Positions 18,302 through 26,900 of a stretch of DNA of 64,000 nt are shown in pieces (the first letter of the stretch is position 1; every line of letters starts with the position of its first letter). Both the position numbers and the translations under genes were made by a program. The DNA comes from DAOVRD01 sp964521715. Its GTDB lineage: Bacteria; Planctomycetota; Brocadiia; SM23-32. The stretch spans positions 1-64,000 of the forward strand of contig CAZFSS010000005.1 of NCBI GenBank assembly GCA_964521715.1, written 5' to 3'. A model generated the notes under the pieces. The model was not told the DNA's origin and did no database searches. It worked only from the letters and a program-made list of their open reading frames with translations.

Positions 18302-19174
18302 ATGCCACGGATGCAGAAGAGCATGTGGACGAGCTACTTCGTCGATCTGTCGCCCGAGGAGGCCGTCCGGCTCTTCGTCGCCGAGGGCTGGACGTGCCTG
18401 GAGCTTTCGGACGAACACAGCGCGGTGCTGCTCGAGCGGGGCGAGCCCGCCGTCACGGGGCGGGAGTTCCGCCGTTTCTGCGCCGACGCGGGGGTCAGCC
18501 TGCCTCAGGGCCACCTCAAGCTGAACGTCGACATCGCCCATCCCGACGTGGCGCGCCGGCGGGGCGAGCTGGAGGAGCTGAAGAGCTGGCTCGACCTCTT
18601 CGCGGCGCTCCAGATACGGGCCGCCGTCCTGCACCCCGGAGGCCCGAACTGCCTTCAGGCCGAAGAGCCTTCGCAGGCCGCGTTCGACGCGAACGTCGAG
18701 TCCCTCAGAGAGCTGACGCGACACACGGCCGGCGGGTCGCCCGTCATCGGCCTGGAGAACGGCCCCAACGCACGACGGCTCCTGTCGCTGATCGAGGCGG
18801 TCGGCTCCGAGGGCCTCGGCGTCTGCTGCGATACCGGCCACCTGAGCGTCTTGCGCACGAAGGACCCCGAGGCGGGCCAGACCGAGCGCGACTTCATCGT
18901 GCAGGCGGGCCGCCGCCTGAAGGCGCTCCACATCGCGGACAACGACGGTTCGGGCGACCAGCACCTGCTGCCCTACGAGGGCGGAAACGTCGACTGGCGC
19001 GGCGTGATGCAAGGCCTTCGAGAGATCGCCTACGGCGGTCCGTTCAACTTCGAAGTGCCCGGCGAGATCGGACGCGACAAGCTGCTGCCGATCGACGAGC
19101 GCGTGGCCAAGCTGCGCCGGGCCGCCCGGTTGGCAGACCGGCTTATGGAGACGACCGGCCGGTCCCTGACCTGA
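18302..19174 (+). CDS. Sugar phosphate isomerase/epimerase-type TIM-barrel protein
   Basis: The 290-residue protein belongs to the xylose-isomerase-like/AP-endonuclease-2 barrel family. Metal-ligand stretches are seen in succession: AVLHPGGPN (about residue 105), VIGLENGPN (about 150), GVCCDTGHLS (about 178) and ALHIADNDGSGDQHLLPYEGG (about 210). It has no signal peptide. AAAGGA lies seven bases before ATG 18302. The next gene, a six-hairpin glycosidase, starts 39 bases later, so the two probably act in one sugar pathway: hydrolysis, then isomerisation or epimerisation. The exact substrate cannot be read from sequence. Confidence 0.85.
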   Translation: MPRMQKSMWTSYFVDLSPEEAVRLFVAEGWTCLELSDEHSAVLLERGEPAVTGREFRRFCADAGVSLPQGHLKLNVDIAHPDVARRRGELEELKSWLDLFAALQIRAAVLHPGGPNCLQAEEPSQAAFDANVESLRELTRHTAGGSPVIGLENGPNARRLLSLIEAVGSEGLGVCCDTGHLSVLRTKDPEAGQTERDFIVQAGRRLKALHIADNDGSGDQHLLPYEGGNVDWRGVMQGLREIAYGGPFNFEVPGEIGRDKLLPIDERVAKLRRAARLADRLMETTGRSLT

Positions 19175-19213
19175 GCGACAGAGGACGCGGCAGGAGCACA
19201 ACGAGGAGGAACC

Positions 19214-21658
19214 ATGGAACTCCAGATCATGGCCGAGATCCCGAGCAGCATCGCTCGCCCGCTGGACGAGGTCAGGGCTTCGTTCAAATCCAGGCGGAAG
19301 GGCGCGGAGCTGGTCGTGCTGGACGGCGCGCACCGGGAATACGTGCGCCTGCCGGTCACCAGGGGCGAAGCCGTCTTCACCGCGGCGGGCGCGCTCGGCA
19401 AACACGTCGCCATCCTCCAGGACGCCGAAGGGAACGAGCTGGAGCGCGCCGTCTTCGCCGTGGACTGCCGCACGCATGTCCACGACGGCGGCCCGTTCGG
19501 TGAGCTGCTCGACATCCTGGACTACACGATGAACCGCAGGGGCGCCACCTCAATGGCCCAGGTGGACGGGCGGACCTACTCGTTCTTCGTGTGCTGGTTG
19601 CGCGACCACGTCCACACCCTCAAGGGCAACAAGTACTTCCACGCCGGCCTCAAGTCCGGCATCGACCTCTACCTGGACACCCAGTGCGAGAACGGGATGG
19701 TCTGGGACAACATATACGAGCGCAACCCCCGCCCGAACTGGTGGGAACACCATTTCAAGGACGAGTTCCTGCGCCGCATCACCGACGACCGATGGGAACT
19801 CAAGCGCATCCCCGTCGAGGCCGACGTCGAATTCCTCCTCATCGAGGGCATCTACCACACCTGGAAGGCGACGGGCGACACGGGATGGATGGTGGCCGCC
19901 CTGCCCAAAGCGGCCAGGGCCATCGAATACTGCACCACCGATCGCTACCGCTGGTCCGAGAAGTACGGGCTCGTCAAGCGCGGCTACACCATCGACACGT
20001 GGGACTTCCAGGTCGAGGAGGACGCCGCCATCTACGACCACGCCATGGTGGTCGGGCCACAGACGCCATTCGGCATCATGCACGGGGACAACACGGGCCT
20101 GATGGCCGCCTGCCGGCAGATGGTGGAGATGCTGGCGGCAGCGGGCCGGAGCGACGAGGCCGCCCGGTACCTCGAACTCGGCCGCAGGATCAAGGAGAAC
20201 CTAAACCGGATCGCCTGGAACGGCCGCTTCTTCCGCCATCGCGTGCCCGAAGAGCCCGAGGAGCGCGACCTCGGCGTGGACGAAGCCGAGCAGATCTCCC
20301 TGTCCAACAGCTACGCCCTGAACCGCGGCATAGACCACGCCCAGTGCGTGGCCATCATCCGCGAGTACCAGAGGATCCGGGACGCCCTGCCCCACGGCTC
20401 GCCCGGCGAGTGGTACGCCATCTACCCCTGGTTCGAGAAGGGCTTCGGCCGGCACTGCGTCCCCGGGGAGTACATGAACGGAGGCGTGCTGAGCATCGTG
20501 GCGGGCGAGCTGGCGCACGGAGCGTTCGAGCACGGATTCGAGGGCTACGGCGCGGACATCCTGCGCCGGGTGCTGGAGCTGGCCCGGTCCCAGGACGGCT
20601 ACCTGCCCTGCACGTTCAAGGGGCTCCAGAAAGAGCCGCCGCAGCCCGAGTTCACGACGCTGGACCTGCGGGACGCCGCCACCGTCGACTTCCACGGCGA
20701 GACGCCGGGCCGCGGCTGGACCATGGAGTCGCCGGACAACGACCTGCGCAACATACCGGTCGGCCGGCAGGTCTTCTGCGGCATCCCGTTCGACGTGATA
20801 GATCCGGCGCGGAACGACCGCCGGGCCTGCGCGGCGCTCTCCGTCAGCGGGGGGCCGTTCGCCGAGCGCGCCGTCGTCGAGACGGCAGGCGCCACGGCCC
20901 GGTCGATCTACTTCCTGCACGCTGCCAGCAACACGGGAGAGGTCGCCGGCGAGTACGCCATTCACTACGCGGACGGCACCAGCGAGGCCCTGTACCTGCG
21001 CATGGGCAAGGAGATAACGGGCTGGTGGACGCCGGACGACACCCGTCTGGCCAGGCTCGCGTGGTGGGGCGAGAACGCCGCGTTCGAGAACGTCGGCGTC
21101 GTGGCGTTCGGCTGGAATAATCCTCACCCCGACAGGCCCATCGCGTCCATCCAGATGAGCGCGCCGGCAAGCGGCGGGATCCTGCTCGTCCTTGCCGTCA
21201 CGCTCTCCAGCGCCGAGGTCTACTTCGGCCCGTCTGCGCTCTCCTACGGCATACCGGACAACTGGGGCGCGGCCGCGGTGGTCTACGCGCTCGTCGAGGG
21301 GCTGGCGGGCGTGGTCGACCGCGGCGTCGCCTTCGACGCAACCGGCGTCGCGCCGCGCTGGACGGCCGCCGGCCGGGACGAGGTCGACGTTGCGATCAAG
21401 TACGCCGAGTCCGCCGGGTACGCCGCCTACCGCTACCGGCACGAGCCCGATCGCAAGAGGCTGACGCTGGACCTGACAGGCAGCGGCGAGCGCTTCGTCT
21501 GCCACGTGCTGCTGCCGGAAGGGGCGCGCGCGGCCACGGGCGTGACCTGCAACGGATCCGCGATCCCATTCGACAGCGTGCAGGTCGGCGGCTCGCGCTA
21601 CGCGGACTTCGAGCTGAAGGCATGCGGGACGTGCCGGCTGGGGATAGGGTACGAGTGA
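19214..21658 (+). CDS. Six-hairpin (alpha/alpha)6 glycosidase-like protein
   Basis: The 814-residue protein contains an (alpha/alpha)6-barrel glycosidase core, suggested by helical repeats with WLRDHVHTLKGNKYF, LLIEGIYHTWKATGDTGWM and YGLVKRGYTIDTWDFQVEEDAA (about residues 130-275). GEYMNGGVLSIVAGELAHGAFE follows near 417. The acids in DTWD and EYMNGG are candidate catalytic residues. A C-terminal half of beta-rich domains follows. There is no signal peptide, so it is cytosolic. GGAGG precedes ATG 19214. It resembles the GH63/GH37/GH94-like superfamily, but I cannot fix the family or the substrate. Confidence 0.7.
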   Translation: MELQIMAEIPSSIARPLDEVRASFKSRRKGAELVVLDGAHREYVRLPVTRGEAVFTAAGALGKHVAILQDAEGNELERAVFAVDCRTHVHDGGPFGELLDILDYTMNRRGATSMAQVDGRTYSFFVCWLRDHVHTLKGNKYFHAGLKSGIDLYLDTQCENGMVWDNIYERNPRPNWWEHHFKDEFLRRITDDRWELKRIPVEADVEFLLIEGIYHTWKATGDTGWMVAALPKAARAIEYCTTDRYRWSEKYGLVKRGYTIDTWDFQVEEDAAIYDHAMVVGPQTPFGIMHGDNTGLMAACRQMVEMLAAAGRSDEAARYLELGRRIKENLNRIAWNGRFFRHRVPEEPEERDLGVDEAEQISLSNSYALNRGIDHAQCVAIIREYQRIRDALPHGSPGEWYAIYPWFEKGFGRHCVPGEYMNGGVLSIVAGELAHGAFEHGFEGYGADILRRVLELARSQDGYLPCTFKGLQKEPPQPEFTTLDLRDAATVDFHGETPGRGWTMESPDNDLRNIPVGRQVFCGIPFDVIDPARNDRRACAALSVSGGPFAERAVVETAGATARSIYFLHAASNTGEVAGEYAIHYADGTSEALYLRMGKEITGWWTPDDTRLARLAWWGENAAFENVGVVAFGWNNPHPDRPIASIQMSAPASGGILLVLAVTLSSAEVYFGPSALSYGIPDNWGAAAVVYALVEGLAGVVDRGVAFDATGVAPRWTAAGRDEVDVAIKYAESAGYAAYRYRHEPDRKRLTLDLTGSGERFVCHVLLPEGARAATGVTCNGSAIPFDSVQVGGSRYADFELKACGTCRLGIGYE

Positions 21659-21677
21659 GTCGTGCGGCCGAGGCGCC

Positions 21678-22457
21678 TCACTCCGGCGTCCTCTCGGCGA
21701 CCAGGACGGTGATGTTGTCGCGCCCGTCGACGGCCCGTGCCGTCCCCACCAGGGCCTGGCAGGCCGTCTCGATGTCCTTTGCGCCGGCCATCAGGCGTTC
21801 GATCCGCTCGTCCGGCAGGCTGTCAGTGAGGCCATCGGTGCACAGCATCAGCCAGTCCCCGTGTTTCATCCTGATGGTCCGCAGGCCCGCCTGCGAGTTT
21901 CCCCCCATGCCCACGTACCGCAGCAGTTGGCCCCTCATGGGGTGATGCTGCGCGTCTTCCTGGCTGATGAGCCTGCGGCCAAGCAGGATGCCGACCAGCG
22001 AGTGGTCTTCGGTCAGGCGCTCCAGCGTGCCGTCGCGCAGCAAGTAGGCCCGGCTGTCGCCCATGTGGGCAATGTGCGCCAGGGGGCCGCGCACGAGCGC
22101 AACGGCGATCGTCGCCCCCATCTTGGTGCGCGGCCCCAGCTCGAGGCTGCGTTCCCTCATCCGATGGTTCATGGCAGCCAGGGTGTCCCTAAGGCCGTCT
22201 TCCACCTCCTTGATGGACGGCTCCCGAAGGTGCTCCACGTGGTCGGCCGTCAGTCGGGGGAGCCATTCCATCGCCAGGCTGGACGCCACCTCCCCTGCGG
22301 ACTCACCACCCATCCCGTCGGAGACGGCCAGCAGGCCCTGTTCGGGAAGGGCCAGGCACGCGTCCTCGTTGTTCTCCCGGATGCGCCCTATATCGCTGGC
22401 CCAGCAGACGTGCAGAACCTCGCCGCTGGCGCACCCGGCCGCTCTCTCTTCAGTCAC
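21678..22457 (-). CDS. PP2C-type serine/threonine protein phosphatase
   Basis: The roughly 259-residue protein has the full set of PPM/PP2C motifs: ASDIGRIRENNEDA, LLAVSDGMGGESAGEVASS, MGATIAVAL, AHMGDSRAYLLRDG, LTEDHSL, LMLCTDGLTDSL and GRDNITVLVA. The metal-binding Asp residues in NEDA, SDGMGG, CTDG and RDN are all present, so it should be active. GTG 22457 is favoured as start because GGGAGGATGGA precedes it; GTG 22493 is also in frame. No membrane segment is seen. It lies about 300 bases downstream of a pseudokinase gene on the same strand, probably a signalling pair. Confidence 0.93.
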   Translation of the reverse strand: MTEERAAGCASGEVLHVCWASDIGRIRENNEDACLALPEQGLLAVSDGMGGESAGEVASSLAMEWLPRLTADHVEHLREPSIKEVEDGLRDTLAAMNHRMRERSLELGPRTKMGATIAVALVRGPLAHIAHMGDSRAYLLRDGTLERLTEDHSLVGILLGRRLISQEDAQHHPMRGQLLRYVGMGGNSQAGLRTIRMKHGDWLMLCTDGLTDSLPDERIERLMAGAKDIETACQALVGTARAVDGRDNITVLVAERTPE

Positions 22458-22562
22458 TCCATCCTCCCAGGGAAGGGGCCAGTCGCCTTCCACTGACTCC
22501 TTGGCAGCAAGGCGCGTGCCCTCGGCTCTCCCGATGCACTTGCGCCTTCGGCGCCATCACAC

Positions 22563-22592
22563 AATATACCAGAGGCGGAGGCCGTGAGCCAA
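22563..22592 (-). promoter_or_regulatory. Possible promoter of the PP2C gene
   Basis: On the minus strand TTGGCT (22592-22587) and TATATT (22568-22563) are 18 bases apart, about 105 bases before the start. The rest of the 298-base gap 22458-22755 shows nothing recognisable. Confidence 0.4.
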
Positions 22593-22755
22593 GCCTCAAC
22601 CGGGACCAAAGGGGAAGCCGGCACAGGCTCAGGTGGGACCTTCAGCAGGCGGCAGAGGATCAAGCAAGTCGCCGAGACACGCGGGCGAACGTGCCGCGCC
22701 GAATGCGGGCTGTGCTCCTCCCGGCGGACGGCACGCGCCGCTTGCCAACGAGCAC

Positions 22756-23745
22756 CTAATCCTCCTCCAGGTCGCTCGCCAGGTCGCTGGGGGGCTCGTC
22801 TTGCTGCCGGGAAAGCTGAGGGTCGAAGTCCGTCTCGTCGTCTTCCTGCACGGGGCTCTTCTGTTCCGGCTCCTGGACGGGCTCCTCCTGCTCGACATGG
22901 CTCGGAGGCGCCTCCCTGGTGGCATCTTCGTAGGCCCCGCCCAGCAAGCCCGCGACCTCGTCCATGCTGCCGGGCCGCTGGGCGGGATCGCTCCTGAAGC
23001 ATTTGGCGAGCAGCTCGGCCACGCGCCCGGGCATGAGGGCGATGCCGGGCCGGGCCGGGCCGGTCTGCATGTAGCGCCTGAAAGCGCCGGGCACCTTCGA
23101 GCCGGTCGGCCAGGTCACCCGCCCGACGAACATGTGCAGCATGCTGACGGCGAACGACCACACGTCCGTCGAGCGCGTGAGCTCCTCCTCGCCGACGGAC
23201 TGCTCGGGTGAGGCGTAGGCCCTGGTCTTCGCCTGCGACTCGCCGTACTTCCACACCTTCACGAGGCCGGAGTCGCATATCAGCACGTTGGCGGGCTTGA
23301 CGTTGTAGTGTACCTGCGCGTGTTGGTGGAGCCACGCGATTCCCTTTGCCACCTGCACGGCCACGTCGAGCATATCGCGCAGGTCGTTGAGGGTCCCGTC
23401 GTAGATGGCGGAATCCCACCCCCGGCCGCTCACGTCGTCAGCGACAAGGAAGGGCATTCCCCCATCGTACGCCAGTCCGTGGTAGGTCAGGACGTTCTCG
23501 TGCGGGGGCACGGAGAGCACGGTCCTGCCGTACTGCTCGAACCATTCCTGCCCGCCCTGCGCGGCCAGCGTGCGCGGGCTGGGACGCAGCGCCAGCGAGA
23601 AAACGCCGCGGACCAGGTCCTGCATCCGGTAGAGATGGCAGGTCCCCGACTGCCGCACGCACTCCTTGACGCGGTACCTCTGGGCCAGTACCTGTTGGTC
23701 TTCCCAGGCCGCCAGGATCTTCGGTTGTTCGCTTTCCGGCTGCAT
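22756..23745 (-). CDS. Serine/threonine protein kinase-fold pseudokinase
   Basis: The 329-residue protein is kinase-like from about residue 20 to 260, but the catalytic signature is lost. HRDxKxxN reads HYNVKPAN (146-153), so the catalytic Asp is Asn148. DFG reads KYG (166-168), so the magnesium-binding Asp is lost. The glycine-rich loop is absent (RQSGTCHLY), and no VAIK-type lysine is apparent near FSLALRP. The APE-like ASPEQ (178-182), the DVWSFA helix (194-199) and the C-lobe arginine region are kept. A tail of about 60 very acidic residues follows. ATG 23745 has GGGGGGT nearby. It may act as a regulator or scaffold for the downstream PP2C phosphatase. Confidence 0.8.
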   Translation of the reverse strand: MQPESEQPKILAAWEDQQVLAQRYRVKECVRQSGTCHLYRMQDLVRGVFSLALRPSPRTLAAQGGQEWFEQYGRTVLSVPPHENVLTYHGLAYDGGMPFLVADDVSGRGWDSAIYDGTLNDLRDMLDVAVQVAKGIAWLHQHAQVHYNVKPANVLICDSGLVKVWKYGESQAKTRAYASPEQSVGEEELTRSTDVWSFAVSMLHMFVGRVTWPTGSKVPGAFRRYMQTGPARPGIALMPGRVAELLAKCFRSDPAQRPGSMDEVAGLLGGAYEDATREAPPSHVEQEEPVQEPEQKSPVQEDDETDFDPQLSRQQDEPPSDLASDLEED

Positions 23746-23818
23746 CTTCACCCCCCATGCGCGCCCGCCGACCCCATGTGCGGGCACCGCCCTAAGGGCC
23801 CGCCGCTTTCAGCAAGGG

Positions 23819-23847
23819 ATTATACGCCACATCAGCCCTCGTGTGAA
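23819..23847 (-). promoter_or_regulatory. Promoter of the pseudokinase gene
   Basis: On the minus strand TTCACA (23847-23842) and perfect TATAAT (23824-23819) are 17 bases apart, about 75 bases before ATG 23745. Confidence 0.55.
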
Positions 23848-23920
23848 GGCCTTCCTTCGCGCCAAGTCCACTTCCTCCCGCTCGCCGCCTTCGGCGAGCG
23901 CCGCCCGGCGCCACGAACGC

Positions 23921-26900
23921 TCACCAGCGGTAGTAGCGGTACGGATCGTCGTCCGCCTCCGGGTCGTCCACGTAGTAGCTTTCCTGCCACCGGCCCGGCG
24001 CCTGGATGGCGACCGGCCCGCGCACGATGCCTCCGGTCAGGTACGTATCGTTGACCCGCACGGCAAGCACGTTGCCGCTCTCCTTGAGCAGTCCGCGCGG
24101 TATCGGGTACCGCCGCTCGACGCTCCAGTGGTCATTGGGATTCGTCTCGTTCGTCACGCTGCCGATCAGGTTGCCGTTTAGATACGTCCAGTCCTCGTCG
24201 TCCACAGCGCCGATGACAAGCAGCAGGTCAGCGTCCGGCGGCACCGCGCGCAGGTCGAACGCGGTGCGGTACCAGAAGACGCCGTTGTAATCGGCGAGCT
24301 CGGGGCGCTGGCTTTCCCAGGTCGCGGCCACTCTGATGCCGGGCCAATCGCCGTCATCGAAGTCCGGCGACTGCCAGCCCTCCTTGAGCCCGACGTCGTC
24401 CGGGTCGGTCCGCCCGCGCCAGCCCGCCGTCAGGTCCGGCAGCACCATAGCAGGCTTGGCCCAGTAACGCAACAGCGGCGTATCCATCGGCGCGCCCAGG
24501 TTTCCCAGGATGCGGCCCAGCAGGCAGGCCGTGCGGCGGTAGGTCATGCGGTCGTGGTCGAAGTCGGCCGGATCGAACATCCAGGGCGCCACCTGGCAGA
24601 AGACGACCTTGCCCCCGCCTAGATCGGCCGCAGCCAGCAGGCCCCGCTCGTCGGCCGTGCCAGGCCCCGAGAGCAGCGGCAGATCCCTGAAGTTGCGGAA
24701 GTGCGTCTCGGCGTTGCTCAGCCCTTGGAATGCCGGCTCGCGAACGGGCAGCTTCAGGCGCGAACTTGCCACGGTCTGAACTCCGCAAGCGACGCCGACC
24801 GGAGCGCGCGTGAGCGCCGCCTCGTCGTTGCCCACGAGCAGCAGGCTCAGGCCGCCCTTCACGGCGGCCTCCAGTTCGGCGCGAGCCGGCCCCTCCGCTC
24901 CCGGCCCGAGCACCAGCAGGTCGCCCGCGCCCAGGTCGGCGCCGGCCGGGCGCTGCGGCTTGAGGCCGAGCTTCGCCAGCGCCTCCGCCCCGTCCGGGCT
25001 TCCGGCGTAGTAGACCCGCGTGGCCTGCGCGGGCTGCGGGGAGACGCAGTAGCGCACCAGGTTCAGGACCAGCCTGCGCGCGGCGGGGTCCTGCTCGGTG
25101 CGGCCCGTCACGTCCATCTGGCAGAAGACGACGGTTCCTTTCCCCTGCCTGAGCTGGAGGATGGGGGCATATTGGAGGTCGAAACCGCCGTCCACGATCG
25201 GCAGGAAGTCGCCCCTGGCCGGCTTCTCGATCAGCGCGGTGGCGACGTTGCCGCCGTTGCCGCAGCGCCAGACCCGGGAGTTGATGAAACCGCACCAGCG
25301 CACGTGCGGATAGCTGTCGTAGCCGCCGGCCTCCTCCATGTAGGGCGGGCAAAGGGTGGCGTCCCCGCGCCAGTCGCACAGGTTCTCGGCGGAAAGGCCG
25401 TCAAGGATCGGATGGCCGGGCACGCGCGGGAAGACCCGCCGCAGGCCGTAGACCTGCGTTCGGAAGCCAAGGCGGTCGCTGAGCGCGTGCTCCGTCTGCT
25501 CGAAGACGAGGACGTTCAGGCCGTCCAGCACGCGCGATATGTCCGGCGCGCCGCCGTCGGCGGAGAGCGCCTCGCGGCCGACGACGAGCAGGTCGCAATC
25601 GGACAGGTCCGCCGCGCTTTCGACCTTGACGAAGTCTATGCCGAGCTCAGACAGCGCCTCCGCCGTCTTGCCTGCCGGATCGTAGAGGGCGATCCGCCCG
25701 CGCACGCGTTCCTCCCCGACCGGGCCGAGCACGTGCACGTCCATGCCGTCCTGCTGGGCCCGGCCGTCCGGAAGCTCGACGGACAGGGAGAGCCGGTACG
25801 TGCCGGACTCGATGTCGCGCGGCAGGTCCGCAGCGATCAGCTCCTTGCGGATGCCGCCGGGCTCGATGCCACGCATCGTGCCCCGCCCTTCGGCCACGCC
25901 TTCCAGGGACCAGCGATACGGGCAGTCCACCGCGTGGCGAGAATCGTTGACGACGATCGCCTGCTTCTGAACGCGCTCGCCGGGATGAAAGTTGTGCCCC
26001 TCCTCGGTGAAGTCCTCGGCCTTGCCGCCCAGGTAGGCGAGCAGCGGCTGGTTGCAGCGCAGGAACGTTTGCCCGACGCAGCTCGGCTCCCAATCCTCCT
26101 CGGGATACCGGCTGGTCAGGTAGTCATCGCCGCCGATGGCGACGTCGGGGCTCAGGCCGGGCCGCTGGATGCCGTCCCAATCCGTGGCCAGGGGGATCGG
26201 GTCGCCCGACCGGTCGGCCTTGTGCCGCCAGAAGTCGGCCTGGTCCCAGGGCAGCATTGCGGACATGCCCCACGTGCGGTGCGCGGGCCAGTTCTTCGAG
26301 GCGTACAGGCTCTTGATCTCGAGCACGTTCCGCTCGCGATCGCCAAAGTGGGTGAGCAGGTTCCAGTAGCCGAACGGCTGGTTCGCCTCCCAGAAGTGCA
26401 GCTCCGTCTTGAGGCACGCCTCGTCGCTGGCGTCGAACTCGTATGCGTCGTCGCCCTTGAACGTGGCGGCGAACTCGTGCGTCCATGCCTGCTGCATGAC
26501 GCTGGCGCGCCAGATGAACTGCGGCCCCCGGTAGCTCGACCACGACGCGATGTGAGGCAGGCCCCACTCCACGAAGAAGAACGGCTTGACGCCTTCCGTG
26601 GCCCAGATGGCGAGCCAGCGCGAGCGCTCCCGGATGGGCGCCCAGTTCAGGTAGCAGTTCAGCGTGATGAAGCTGCCCAGGTTGCCCGACTGATGGTGGT
26701 AGACCGGCCGGGTGGGATCCAGCGATTCGGCGGTCTGCTGCGCGATGAGGGCCTGCTCGCGGTTGCGGTTGGCGGGGCCCGGATCGCGGCCGTCCAGGAG
26801 CGCCGGGTCCTGATCGCCCTGGTAGCCGGTCGCGTTGTGGTTCATCGTGTAGAGCACGACCGACGGATGATGGCGGACCTGCCCGACGATCCAGCCGGCC

